Part shown: positions 1 through 8,602 of the stretch, piece by piece | Layout: each line of letters opens with the position of its first letter | Position numbering within the stretch: the stretch's first letter is position 1 | DNA from: a bacterium | Lineage (GTDB): Bacteria > Armatimonadota > Zipacnadia > Zipacnadales > Zipacnadaceae | Assembly: GCA_030615605.1 (NCBI GenBank) | Contig: JAUWYY010000017.1 | Location: 1-53,582 of the forward strand | DNA length: 53,582 bases | Direction of reading: 5' to 3' | Notes under the pieces: generated by a model | What the model was told of the DNA's origin: nothing | Seen by the model: only the letters and a program-made list of their open reading frames with translations | Database searches by the model: none | Position numbers and translations under genes: made by a program

Positions 1-372
1 CTAACGGCAAACGACTGCTATGACATGATCGAGGCGGCCCGCCGCAACGGTGTAAAGCTTATGGTGGGCCACAAGCGTCGCCTACGCCCCCAATATGCCA
101 AGGTTGCCGCACTGGCCCGGGCAGGCGAGATGGGCCGGCCTCTGGCTATCAACATCTCCGGCTGGCACGGGGAGGAATGGTGGGGCAGGTGGTGGACGCG
201 TGAAGAGCTGTGTGGGGGGACACTGCATGCCGGAGGAGCCCATGATATCGACTATATGCGCTTCATTCTGGGGGAGGTGGACTGGGTATACGCGGTACAG
301 GGGCCCACACCCGGTACTAACACCGATTACGCCGACATTATTGCGGTGGTGCTGCGGTTCGGCAGCGGCGCA
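1..372 (+). repeat. Left copy of inverted terminal duplication (partner 53211-53582)
   Basis: Reverse-complementing 53582-53211 reproduces this segment over all 372 bases without gaps. The first 141 bases are identical and I count about 16 substitutions in the rest (about 96% identity). The shared block ends exactly after GGCAGCGGCGCA on both sides. Both copies are internal oxidoreductase coding sequence, so this is a gene duplicate at which an assembly graph could end rather than a transposon terminal repeat. Confidence 0.95.
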
Positions 373-738
373 GTAGGCTCACTTCAGGTAAGTTTCCGCT
401 ACCCCCTCAGGACCTTTCTTCAGGCTTTTGAGATGCAAATCATATGCGAGAATGGTGCTATAGCCTACCAGCCCGACAGCCGTCAGTTGGAATATCAGCG
501 CATCGGGGGCCCGCACCGGGCTATTAGTTATCCCGACGACGGCTTTGAAATAGCCTGGCGTCGGGAGCTGGTCAATTTCATCGAGTGGACTCGAGGGGAG
601 GAGGAGCCGCTGTTGAAGGTAGAGGATGCCGCCAAGTGCGTGGAAGTGATGGAGGCTGCCTATTTATCGGCGCGCACGGGCCAGCCAGTCAAGCTGCCCC
701 TGGCGGAATCGGCGGGACGAGGAGGCGGACAGCCGTGA
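1..738 (+). CDS. Gfo/Idh/MocA-family oxidoreductase, 5'-truncated by the window edge
   Basis: The frame is open from base 1 and ends at TGA 736-738, so the N-terminal Rossmann part with the GxGxxG loop lies outside the window. What remains matches the second half of the family: the VKLMVGHKRR segment is shared almost word for word with the complete paralogue at 6654-7706, and GGTLHAGGAHDIDYMRF is the usual G-x-H-x-x-D substrate/cofactor-site region. These enzymes oxidise sugars or inositols with NAD(P). Its stop overlaps the GTG of the next gene (GTGA), so the two are probably translationally coupled. It heads a four-gene operon with a hydrolase, a dehydratase and an amidohydrolase, so I infer a sugar or sugar-acid dehydrogenase; the substrate is unknown. 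Bases 1-372 recur inverted at the other end of the window. Confidence 0.88.
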   Translation, partial: LTANDCYDMIEAARRNGVKLMVGHKRRLRPQYAKVAALARAGEMGRPLAINISGWHGEEWWGRWWTREELCGGTLHAGGAHDIDYMRFILGEVDWVYAVQGPTPGTNTDYADIIAVVLRFGSGAVGSLQVSFRYPLRTFLQAFEMQIICENGAIAYQPDSRQLEYQRIGGPHRAISYPDDGFEIAWRRELVNFIEWTRGEEEPLLKVEDAAKCVEVMEAAYLSARTGQPVKLPLAESAGRGGGQP

Positions 739-1511
739 CGGCTTCCCAGTGGCCAGTCTCGTTCCTCAGAGAAATAGAAAACGAGACAATTGAAGAGGGT
801 CTGGCCCTCTGGGCGCTGGGCGGAGCCGGCTTTGCAGTAAAGACGGCACAGGCCCTGATATACCTCGACCCCTACTTCGGCGGTTCAATCAGTCCCGAGC
901 TTCTGCGACTGGTGGCCAGCCCTATTGACCCTGCCCAAATCGAGGTGGCTGATGTGGTGCTTTCCACCCACAGCCACGACGACCACTGCGAACGGCAAAC
1001 GCTTACCGCCATTAGCCAAAATACCGAGGCGCTATTTGCTGGCCCCAGCTCCTCGGTCAGAAAGATGCGCGACTGGGGCATAGAGGCTAGGCGGACGCGA
1101 GTGCTGGAGCCAGGCCAGAGCTGCACGATAAGCGATTTTCGCGTAACAGCCCTGCCCGCCAGTGACCCGTTTGAAGAAGAGGCGATCAGTCACCTGGTCC
1201 AGGCCGATGGAGTGAGTCTCTTTCACGGTGGGGATAGCCATTACAGTGAGATATTCGGCCGGATAGGCAGCCAGTGGGACATTGATATTGCCCTCCTCAG
1301 CCTGGGCAAAGAGATTTACATGGGCGTTGATGATGTGGTGCAAGCCGCCTGCGACCTGCGGACGAAGATATTGATCCCCATGCACTGGGATCTGTGGAAA
1401 GCCTATGCTCTAAATCCGTGGCTGGTAGCTGAGGCAATTCGGGAGCGAGATGTGCCCATACAGACCGAGATTCTGCTGCTGGGCGACAAATTTGTGTACT
1501 CGGAGGCGTGA
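735..1511 (+). CDS. Metallo-beta-lactamase-fold hydrolase (UlaG-like)
   Basis: A 258-residue protein if started at GTG 735, which overlaps the upstream stop and sits about 7 bases after GAGGAGGCGG. Residues 79-84 read H-S-H-D-D-H, the HxHxDH di-metal motif of the metallo-beta-lactamase fold. A later GGDSHY segment and a PMHWD segment supply the usual downstream Asp and His ligands. The length and the short N-terminal strand before the LDPYF segment fit the UlaG/RNase-Z-like branch, which includes L-ascorbate-6-phosphate lactonase and many uncharacterised proteins. Lying between a dehydrogenase and an acid dehydratase, a lactonase role is a reasonable inference but is not shown by sequence. 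The next gene starts within ten bases of its stop. Confidence 0.85.
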   Translation: MTASQWPVSFLREIENETIEEGLALWALGGAGFAVKTAQALIYLDPYFGGSISPELLRLVASPIDPAQIEVADVVLSTHSHDDHCERQTLTAISQNTEALFAGPSSSVRKMRDWGIEARRTRVLEPGQSCTISDFRVTALPASDPFEEEAISHLVQADGVSLFHGGDSHYSEIFGRIGSQWDIDIALLSLGKEIYMGVDDVVQAACDLRTKILIPMHWDLWKAYALNPWLVAEAIRERDVPIQTEILLLGDKFVYSEA

Positions 1512-1517
1512 TTGGTT

Positions 1518-2666
1518 ATGAAGATCACCAAAGTCCAACCTTTAGTTTGCAACGGCGGCGTCAGAAACTGGGTGTTTGTCAAGGTAGAGACCGATGCCGG
1601 CATAATTGGCTACGGCGACGCCAGCGGATGGCCAGGTGAGCCGGTCATTGCCGCGGCAGTGACGGATCTGGCCCATTTCGTGGTGGGCGAGGATCCGCTT
1701 AACATCGAGAAGTTGTGGAACAAAATGTATTACGGCTCTACCTTTTACGGACTCGGTGGGGTGGTAAACAGCGCCATCAGCGGCATAGATACGGCACTGT
1801 GGGATATTGCCGGCAAGGTCTATGATACTCCGGTCTACAATCTGCTGGGGGGCAGATGCCGCGAGAGAATAAAGCTGTACACACATTGCGATTCCTTTGA
1901 AGAGGGGGATAGCCCAACTGCACTGGCCAGCAAGGTTCGCCAAATTGTTGATGAGGGCTTCACCGGCTTGAAGACGCATCTGGCGGCGGCCGTCAAGCCT
2001 CCCCGGATCGAAAAGCTCAACCGCTCCCTGGACCGGAAGGTGGTCCAGGATACTGCTGCCAAAGTGGCGGCTATCCGGGAGGCGGCCGGCGAGGAAGTCG
2101 AGATATGTATTGATGTCAACGGCATGCTCAACGTCCCCACAGCCATCAGGCTGGGACGGGCCCTGGAGCCATTTGATCTGCTTTTTTATGAAGAGCCAGT
2201 TCCTCCTGAGAATATGGAGGCAATGAAGCAAGTCAAGGACTCGGTGGATGTGCCTATCTGCACAGGAGAGCGCCTCTACAGCACTCACAGTTTCCGCCGA
2301 CTGCTGGAATTGGGAGCAGCCGACATCATAATGCCCGACTTTCAGAAGTGCGGAGGCATCACCGAGGGCAAGAAGATAGCCGCGCTGGCCAATACATACT
2401 ACATTCCAGTGGCCCCGCACAATTACAATAGTCCCCTGTCACCCATCATTGACGCTCACCTGTGCACGAGCCTGCCTAACTTTCTGGTGCTGGAGTATGT
2501 CTGGCCCGATGTGGAATGGACCGAGAAGGTAATCACCCCGCCAGCCCAAGTGGAGGACGGATATCTGCAGCTTCCGGAGGGCCCCGGGTGGGGAGTGGAG
2601 CTGGTCGAGGAGGAGATAGCCAAGCACCCATATCAGAGGAGTATACTTTTGAAGGGGGTAGAATAG
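1518..2666 (+). CDS. Enolase-superfamily dehydratase (mandelate racemase/MLE type)
   Basis: About 382 residues. The N-terminal capping domain begins MKITKVQPLV, and the barrel carries metal ligands Asp199 (IDVNG), Glu225 (YEEP) and Glu251 (TGER), followed by His301 in the APHN motif as the likely catalytic base. There is no KxK motif on the second strand, and the layout resembles galactonate dehydratase-like acid sugar dehydratases, which convert a sugar acid to a 2-keto-3-deoxy acid. ATG 1518 is preferred; a TTG at 1512 lies closer to the GGAGG at 1502-1506 and would add two residues. It follows the hydrolase by six bases and precedes the amidohydrolase by two, so all three are co-transcribed. 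Substrate specificity cannot be read from the sequence. Confidence 0.9.
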   Translation: MKITKVQPLVCNGGVRNWVFVKVETDAGIIGYGDASGWPGEPVIAAAVTDLAHFVVGEDPLNIEKLWNKMYYGSTFYGLGGVVNSAISGIDTALWDIAGKVYDTPVYNLLGGRCRERIKLYTHCDSFEEGDSPTALASKVRQIVDEGFTGLKTHLAAAVKPPRIEKLNRSLDRKVVQDTAAKVAAIREAAGEEVEICIDVNGMLNVPTAIRLGRALEPFDLLFYEEPVPPENMEAMKQVKDSVDVPICTGERLYSTHSFRRLLELGAADIIMPDFQKCGGITEGKKIAALANTYYIPVAPHNYNSPLSPIIDAHLCTSLPNFLVLEYVWPDVEWTEKVITPPAQVEDGYLQLPEGPGWGVELVEEEIAKHPYQRSILLKGVE

Positions 2667-2668
2667 CG

Positions 2669-3535
2669 ATGATTGTTGATGTTCATACTCACATTGAAAA
2701 GGATGATGACCAGTCGCGACGGGATCTTGATGAATTCAAAAAGATAAGAGGGCTGGGGCCGGATGTCGACGAGACCTGGGCCTGTGGAATGAACTGGGAC
2801 AATCACTGGCAGGCGATGGCGCCAGTGGACAAGGCGGTTGTTTTCTGTGCGCGGCCCTATCCGGATTCGTCGACCCAACGCAACGACCATCTGGCGGAGT
2901 ACGTCAGCTTGCACCCTGATAAGCTAATTGGTTTTGGGGGAGTGAATCCCTGGGAGAGTGATCCGGTCGCCGAGGTACGCCGGTGTGTGGAGCAACTGGG
3001 CCTGTGCGGGCTGAAGCTCCTGCCCATCTGCGCCGAACTGCCCCCCAATCACCGCAAGTGGAATCCCATTTACCAGATCGCCCAAGAGTTGAAACTTCCG
3101 ATACTGCTGCATATGGGCACTCACTTTCTGCCCAACCTGCCCCTGAAGTGCAGTCAACCACTGGACTTAGACGAGGTGGCCATCAACTTCCCCGAACTGA
3201 CCATAATCGCCGCGCATCTGGCCCATCCCTGGGTGGCTGACGCGGCGGTAGTGATTCGCAAACATCCCAATCTGTATGCCGACATCAGCGGCCTGTCGGA
3301 ATTTCGTCCCTACGGCTCGCTGTATCAGGGCCTGGTTTACGCTATGGAGTATGACGTCTTGGACAAGCTGTTGTTTGGTACCGACTGGCCGCTGACCACT
3401 CCCACCGAGGAGATTCAGCGGCTCAGAGAGATAAACCGATATGTCGAAGGCACCAATCTGCCCCGCATCCCCGCTGAAGCCATCGACGATATTATAGAAA
3501 AAAACGCCCAACGAGCACTTCAGTTGGGCGAGTAG
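2669..3535 (+). CDS. Amidohydrolase-family (amidohydrolase_2) TIM-barrel protein
   Basis: A 288-residue metal-dependent hydrolase. It opens MIVDVHTH, the HxH pair on the first barrel strand, and then shows LLHMGTH, IIAAHLAHPW and FGTDWP, giving the expected His and Asp metal ligands. ATG 2669 is two bases after the previous stop and follows a GGGGG tract at 2654-2658. The family contains lactonases such as L-fuconolactonase and rhamnonolactonase, decarboxylases and true amidohydrolases. As the last gene of a dehydrogenase/hydrolase/dehydratase operon it may be a second lactonase, or may act downstream. Function is inferred from context only. Confidence 0.87.
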   Translation: MIVDVHTHIEKDDDQSRRDLDEFKKIRGLGPDVDETWACGMNWDNHWQAMAPVDKAVVFCARPYPDSSTQRNDHLAEYVSLHPDKLIGFGGVNPWESDPVAEVRRCVEQLGLCGLKLLPICAELPPNHRKWNPIYQIAQELKLPILLHMGTHFLPNLPLKCSQPLDLDEVAINFPELTIIAAHLAHPWVADAAVVIRKHPNLYADISGLSEFRPYGSLYQGLVYAMEYDVLDKLLFGTDWPLTTPTEEIQRLREINRYVEGTNLPRIPAEAIDDIIEKNAQRALQLGE

Positions 3536-4135
3536 ACACAACCTGCCTCCGGTTAGTGGCAACCGCTGTGCACGTCCCTTCGTGGCCCGATACTATCGGC
3601 AATCCATACCGGTCAAGGCTGGCTATTTCCAGGGCTTCCTGTGACGCAATCTCTCGGGCTACCAGAACATCAACGTCGTAGGTCAGTTGTGGAGGCCGGC
3701 GTCGGGGCGGGCGCGTCGCCAGCTATTGCCGGTAGCCAAAGAGTGTGTGCCTCTAGAAGCTCAGAGGCGAGTACTATTCACATTTGCACAATCTGGCGGA
3801 GGGCCTGTGCTGTCTGCTCGAACAGGGCGGTCCTGGCGTCCACCTCTGACAGAAGTGCGTCATCATAGCCGATCCTGCGTAACTGTGCCACCCAGGACCG
3901 GGCCTGCGAACCGTGCTTTGACCTGGCTATGACCACGGTCGCGCCTGCAGCGTTGCGCCAGAATTGGAGTCGCTGGAAGGGTTCTAGATATTGCTGGCCC
4001 CAACGCCGACATTACGAGGGCATAGGTATGGGCCTCAGTCAAACCGGTAGCAAGTTACCATTGTTGGAGCTGAGGCTCTATCAGTGACTCAACGCAATCA
4101 ATTGTTGAGCACAGGAAGCTGGGCTGCCCGGTCCG
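3536..4135. other. Gene-poor stretch with one coding-looking minus-strand remnant
   Basis: About 600 bases between the module 1 operon and the oppositely oriented SDR. I see no complete gene with a ribosome binding site. The only coding-like signal is the minus-strand frame at 3778-4011, listed separately. No clear intrinsic terminator was found after 3535. Confidence 0.5.
3778..4011 (-). pseudogene. Unrecognised gene remnant, C-terminal piece
   Basis: Reading the minus strand, a frame of 77 codons runs to TGA at 3780-3778 with protein-like composition: segments such as YLEPFQRLQFWR, ATVVIARSKHG and SWVAQLRRIGYDDALL. It has no start codon or ribosome site. A stop lies just upstream, and a neighbouring frame (containing LTEAHTYALVMSALG) looks like its earlier part, suggesting a frameshifted remnant. 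I do not recognise the family. It lies directly behind the broken SDR gene on the same strand. Confidence 0.3.
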
Positions 4136-4902
4136 CTACCAGGCTACATACCCCCCATCTACCGACAGACAGTGACCGGTCACAAAGTCAGCGGCTGCGG
4201 AGGCCAATAGATAACCGCCGCGGCCACATCCTTTACCTCTCCGACATGGTGGACCGGTATCCGACGAATAACCTCGCTATGAAACTCCTCGTCCCTGAAC
4301 GCCTCTTCGCTCAACTGAGTGCGGATGAAGGTGGGGGCGATAGCGTTTACCTGAATATTGTGCTCGGCCAGTTCAATAGCCATCACCTTGGTGAGTTGGA
4401 GCACACCACCTTTGGTGGCGCAGTAAACGGCGCGCTTTTCGCCGCCCACCAGAGCCATCGTCGAAACGATATTGATGATCTTGCCACCGTTGCCAGCGGC
4501 AACCATCTGTCGGGCCACCACTTGGCTGAGGAAGAAAAGTGCCTTGAGATTGGTGTCCACAATGGTGTCGAATTCCTCTTCGGGTACCTCCATAAACTCA
4601 CGGTATACTTGGACCGCGGCGTTGTTCACTAGAACGTCCAGCCGGCCGAAACAGTCCAGAGCCCGCTCCACCGCCCGGTCCTGGCCTGGCAGATCGCGGA
4701 TGTCCAGAGGCAGTACCAGCGCCTGCCGGCCTGCCTCGCGGATCTGGCGCGCTGTCTGCTCTATCTCGTCGCCAGTTCTGCTTATTAACGCCAGGTCAGC
4801 TCCAGCTTGCGCGCAGGCGGTGGCTATGCCCTTGCCAATGCCCCGCCCACCTCCGGTCACCATTACGATCTTGTTGTCCAGGCGGAAATTGATTTCAGCC
4901 AT
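4136..4902 (-). pseudogene. SDR-family oxidoreductase with a C-terminal frameshift
   Basis: Starts at ATG 4902 behind AGGAGG (complement of 4912-4917). It has the classical SDR features: TGGGRGIG NAD(P)-binding loop, NNAA, a catalytic Ser-x(n)-YCATK, and an IQVNAIAP segment, as in gluconate dehydrogenase/3-oxoacyl-ACP reductase relatives. The intact frame stops at 4180 after an atypical tail (IYWPPQPLTL). Adding one base at about 4204-4209 restores the canonical ending YLASAAADFVTGHC and then VDGGYVAW, with a stop at 4136-4138. So a single-base deletion, real or from sequencing, breaks the gene near its end; the catalytic core is unaffected. It lies 98 bases after the dehydrogenase gene on the same strand, so the two probably form an operon. 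Confidence 0.85.
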
Positions 4903-5000
4903 ACGAAGATGCCTCCTACTCCATCCGGGATTTCGCCGTGGATGAGGGCCTGTGGTACATGCAGAACTTGGGCGAGGGAGCCGACTGAGGCCCCAAGCGG

Positions 5001-6095
5001 TCAATCATTCGGCCGCAGCACGGCCTTCACCACACGCTGTTGAGCCACGTCATCCAGCGCCTGAGCCGCCTCGTCCAGGGAGTAATACCGGCTTATCACG
5101 TCCTCCCACGGGAGGCAGTCGCGGTAACGGGCCAGCACTTGGATTGACTTGTAGAAGTGCGAGAAGTCTATCCCCCAGCAGCCGCGCACCTCCAGGTGCT
5201 TGCGGTTGATATCCAGATGGGGATTGATGGTGACCCCTCCGGCGTCGGTGTACTGCCCGAGAATGACGTAGACGCCGCCATCGCGCGTGAAGTGCATCCC
5301 CTCGGGGAGCGTCCCCGGCACACCGGTGGCCTCGATCGTGACGTCAGCCCCGTGGCCGTCCGTGAGCTGCAATACCTGATCTCGGCGCTGGGCGGCGGTC
5401 GTGTCCTGAAAATTGATGAGCGCATCTGCGCCCAGCCGGCAGCCCACTTCCAGGCGCATCTGCGGCGCGCCAACCAGAACGATGCGCAGCGCACCGGCCA
5501 ATTTCGTCAGAGCGACGGCCATCAGTCCGACGGGACCACTGCCCTGCACGACGACCGTGTCCCCCAGCCCCACGTCCCCCCTCTGGAGGCCGTGAAAAGC
5601 GGTGGGCAGAGCGCAGCCTCCGGCGATGAATGTCTCAGGCGTCAGGCCCTCGGGCAGCCTTACGATCTTCACCCCGGGCTTCAGATATATCTTCTCCGAC
5701 CAGCCGCCTAACAGCCCCTCGTCAGCGCCGTAAGTGATCCCGTACACGCGTCGCTTCGGACAGCGTGTGGAGGCCCTGGCGACCAAACAATGCCAGCAGT
5801 TGTTGCAGGTCTCATGCACATCAAGAAAGGTGACCAGATCGCCCTCCGAAAGTGCCTGGCCTAAGGCGTCGGTCACTGGCCCGCTGGCCGCCTCGATGGT
5901 GCCCACATTGATGTGGCCGGGGATGAGCGGATAGGGGGTCTGGTCAAGCTGGCCGTGCAAGAGATGCACATCTGTGCCGCAGACCTCGGTGTACAACGTC
6001 CGCAGCAGCACTGCTCCGGCCTCAAGCTGCGGCGCGGGAAACTGTCGGATTTCGACCGGCCCATTTGGCGCGACAATTACCGCTGCCCGTACCAT
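5001..6095 (-). CDS. Medium-chain zinc-type alcohol/sorbitol dehydrogenase-like protein
   Basis: A 364-residue MDR protein starting at ATG 6095 after AAGGAGG. The N-terminal catalytic domain has CGTD (zinc Cys) and PGHINVG. The structural-zinc lobe has C-x2-C-x2-C-x8-C (CNNCWHC...C), and the Rossmann domain has GSGPVGL. It would oxidise a polyol, sugar or alcohol with NAD(P). The common GHE motif reads GHI here, so the conserved Glu next to the catalytic His is missing. It is transcribed away from module 2 and probably together with the SDR behind it. The three dehydrogenases around here suggest alternative entry points for related substrates. Confidence 0.9.
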   Translation of the reverse strand: MVRAAVIVAPNGPVEIRQFPAPQLEAGAVLLRTLYTEVCGTDVHLLHGQLDQTPYPLIPGHINVGTIEAASGPVTDALGQALSEGDLVTFLDVHETCNNCWHCLVARASTRCPKRRVYGITYGADEGLLGGWSEKIYLKPGVKIVRLPEGLTPETFIAGGCALPTAFHGLQRGDVGLGDTVVVQGSGPVGLMAVALTKLAGALRIVLVGAPQMRLEVGCRLGADALINFQDTTAAQRRDQVLQLTDGHGADVTIEATGVPGTLPEGMHFTRDGGVYVILGQYTDAGGVTINPHLDINRKHLEVRGCWGIDFSHFYKSIQVLARYRDCLPWEDVISRYYSLDEAAQALDDVAQQRVVKAVLRPND

Positions 6096-6653
6096 AAAGC
6101 GTCAGGACCTCCTTGGGCGTCGCAAGGCCTCGCGATCCGGTCCGCGCGGTCGTGCCCCATGTGGAGACCTAAGCACGCAACATGGCGACCAGGCCCGCGA
6201 CTAGTCTCCCTGCACTTTGCCCCCGTATCCCAGATACTCTCTTGCTGGCTGTGAGGTTCCTTGCTCGATACATCCATTCCTCCTCGCGCCGAGCGTCCAT
6301 TTGTAATAGTTGTGGCTCCGCGAGTCCAGCGCTTACGGCTGGCGCCACCCCCAGCACAACCACACTGACACCGGGTAGCCGGTGTTGGCGGCTTGCAGCG
6401 CATCGGTAGAGTCCTCTTCGTTGAAACCCCACCAGGACGCCCCCATCTCCTTCACTTCTCCGGCAGCGACCTGTCCATACGATCACATTACATCTCCGTC
6501 TCGCAGACGGAGCAGCTAAGCAGCAATCACAGAAAGCTCTCTCAACGGTCTCGCTTGGATGAATTTGCCCCTGCAGGAAGGACTGTCGGCGTCGGAAGAG
6601 AATATGTTGTTGGTAGTGTACCATTTGAGAAGTGTCGGCTGAAGGAGAAAAGC
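6096..6653. other. Divergent intergenic region upstream of module 2
   Basis: About 560 bases separate the divergent dehydrogenase and oxidoreductase starts. Open frames exist on both strands but none has a ribosome site or recognisable motif. It should hold the promoters of both transcription units. I could not assign a convincing -35/-10 pair or operator, and no regulator gene is adjacent. Confidence 0.5.
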
Positions 6654-7706
6654 ATGAGCCCCAGACTACGTTTCGCACTGATTGGCTGTGGTGACTTCGG
6701 GACAGGCTTCGGGCGGTACGCACTGGCGGTGGCGGATATTGTAGCCCTGTGCGACCCCCAACTTGATCGAGCCGAGGCTGCCGCAAACGAGTTGGGCTTG
6801 CAGGCGGCCACGTACACCGACTACCGCGAGTTGCTGGCCCACGAGGAACTTGATGCGGTGTTGATCACGGCAGCCAATTTCGTGCATGCCGAGATCACGA
6901 TCGCAGCCGCTGAGGCGGGTGTGCACGTGTACTGTGAGAAAGCGATGGCCCGGACCGTACCCGAGTGCTGGCAGATGGTCCGGGCCTGTCAGCAAAGCAA
7001 TGTGAAGCTGATGGTCGGTCACAAGCGACGGCTCCGGCCCCCGTGGGCGAGGATGATCGAGCTAACCAGGGATGAATTCCTGGGGAAGCCGCTTTCGATC
7101 ACCGTTGCGCAGTATACCGACATGCGTCCTTACCACATGTATGAAACGTGGTGGGCCGATCCGGAGCTTAGCGGGGGGGCTCTTGCGCGGCTGGGCGTGC
7201 ACGTGGTCGACTGGTTTGGCGCTATGTGCGGCCCGGCCAGTCGCGTTTGGGGCCTGTATGGCCCGCAGAACGATAGTCGCTGGCCCACCCCCGACGTGAT
7301 CAATGCCACCTTTGAGTTCAGTTCGGGCGCACTGGCGTCCCTCAACAGCAGCTCGCTGTTTCCCGTCCACGCGTTCCGCCAGGCCCAGGGACCCATCGGC
7401 CAGTGCGAACACGGCGGATTCAAGCTCAACCCCCAGATGAAATACATCGACCTGTACTGGCAGCGAGACGACGAGGCCCAACTGCATCACGAACGATTTG
7501 ATGACCTGGGCTTCGACCATGCGTTTCGTCTGGAGATATCGGACTTCGCGCGGTGGATCCTGGAAGACCGCCAGCCCTGCTTGACATGGGTGGAAGGGCT
7601 GCGCTGTGTGGAAATGATGGAAGCGGTCTACCGCTCGGCCGAAAAAGGCGGCCTGCCCGTGGACCTGCCTCTGTACCCCGAACTTGAGCAACCATCAAAA
7701 CTGTAA
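6654..7706 (+). CDS. Gfo/Idh/MocA-family oxidoreductase
   Basis: A complete 350-residue member, started at ATG 6654 because GGAG (6643-6647) lies seven bases upstream. The N-terminal Rossmann loop is LIGCGDFG. The CEKAM segment replaces the usual EKP; VGHKRR and the GVHVVDWFGA segment form the substrate pocket and contain the family His/Asp. It is a paralogue of the truncated gene at base 1. First gene of the module 2 operon, 17 bases before the SMP-30 gene, so the likely role is oxidation of a sugar to its lactone with NAD(P). The sugar is unknown. Confidence 0.92.
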   Translation: MSPRLRFALIGCGDFGTGFGRYALAVADIVALCDPQLDRAEAAANELGLQAATYTDYRELLAHEELDAVLITAANFVHAEITIAAAEAGVHVYCEKAMARTVPECWQMVRACQQSNVKLMVGHKRRLRPPWARMIELTRDEFLGKPLSITVAQYTDMRPYHMYETWWADPELSGGALARLGVHVVDWFGAMCGPASRVWGLYGPQNDSRWPTPDVINATFEFSSGALASLNSSSLFPVHAFRQAQGPIGQCEHGGFKLNPQMKYIDLYWQRDDEAQLHHERFDDLGFDHAFRLEISDFARWILEDRQPCLTWVEGLRCVEMMEAVYRSAEKGGLPVDLPLYPELEQPSKL

Positions 7707-7723
7707 AAGGGAGAGACGGATTC

Positions 7724-8584
7724 ATGGTGCAACCATTTGACAAGAAGAAGATCGTGCACATTGGCGGGGTTGACCACCCTGAGTCGCTGTCCGTAGGGCC
7801 CTGCGGTGAAGTGTACACCACCGGCACGGGCTGTCAGGTCTATCGCGTTGACCTGGAGACGAACACGGGCGAACAGTTCGCCAAGACCGAGGCCCGGTGC
7901 CTGGGCCAGGCCGTGGACGCCGACGGCAACCTGTATGTCGCCCACACGGGGGGGGACGTCTTGGAGATTAGCCCGCGCGGCGAGATGAGCCTCTATGCCA
8001 CCGGCCCAGGGGGAAAGAAGTTTATGTGCACCAACTACCCGGCCTTCGACAAGCAGGGCAACATGTACTTGTCCGACAGCGGGGACTGGTCCGAGACGAT
8101 TAACGGCAGTCTTTATAGGATTGCCCCGGGCGGTGGCGAGGCGGAGCTTTGGTACCCCGAACCAGTGGATACGCCCAACGCCATCGCCCTGGATGGCGAC
8201 GAGAAGTACCTGTATTTTGTGGAAACGTTTGGCTCGAGCATCGCCCGGGTCGCGATCAACGAAGACGGCTCGGCCGGGGCCTTTGAGCGCGTAGTGCACA
8301 TGCCTCGGACCATCCCCGACGGGATCGCCTTTGACAGCGACGGCTTGCTCTGGATCGCCTGTCACCGCCCGGACGCAATCTACACCTTCAATCTGGAGAG
8401 CAAGCGCCTGGAGCTGTTCTGCGAGGACTGGCAGGGCGAGGCGCTGCGGGGCCCGACGGACGTGGCCTTTGCCGGGCCCAGGCTTGACATTCTCCTGGCC
8501 GCGTCGCTGGACAATCTCACGATTCACCGCTTTGACGACGTCGGTGTCTGCGGGTTGCCCCTGAACCATCCGAAAATCTCTTAG
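7724..8584 (+). CDS. SMP-30/gluconolactonase-type beta-propeller lactonase
   Basis: A 286-residue protein with the repeated Asp-Gly blade turns of SMP-30/regucalcin/gluconolactonases (DADGNLYVA, DKQGNMYLSD, DSDGLLWIA). The likely metal ligands are Glu in HPESLS near the N-terminus, Asn in TPNAIALD, and Asp in IPDGIAFD. No signal peptide, so cytoplasmic. A purine-rich ribosome site (GGGAGAGA) precedes ATG 7724. It would hydrolyse the aldonolactone made by the preceding dehydrogenase and feed the acid to the dehydratase 18 bases downstream. Confidence 0.9.
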   Translation: MVQPFDKKKIVHIGGVDHPESLSVGPCGEVYTTGTGCQVYRVDLETNTGEQFAKTEARCLGQAVDADGNLYVAHTGGDVLEISPRGEMSLYATGPGGKKFMCTNYPAFDKQGNMYLSDSGDWSETINGSLYRIAPGGGEAELWYPEPVDTPNAIALDGDEKYLYFVETFGSSIARVAINEDGSAGAFERVVHMPRTIPDGIAFDSDGLLWIACHRPDAIYTFNLESKRLELFCEDWQGEALRGPTDVAFAGPRLDILLAASLDNLTIHRFDDVGVCGLPLNHPKIS

Positions 8585-8602
8585 GCCAGAAGAGGACATT
8601 CA

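Noticed and set aside
585..734. Upstream extension of the metallo-beta-lactamase-fold gene
   Set aside because: It overlaps the oxidoreductase coding sequence out of frame and is glycine/arginine-rich shadow sequence; GTG 735 has the ribosome site and the overlap with the preceding stop.
1542..2420. Long minus-strand frame of 292 codons opposite the dehydratase
   Set aside because: It is the mirror of a strongly supported gene with all active-site motifs, and has no ribosome site or family features.
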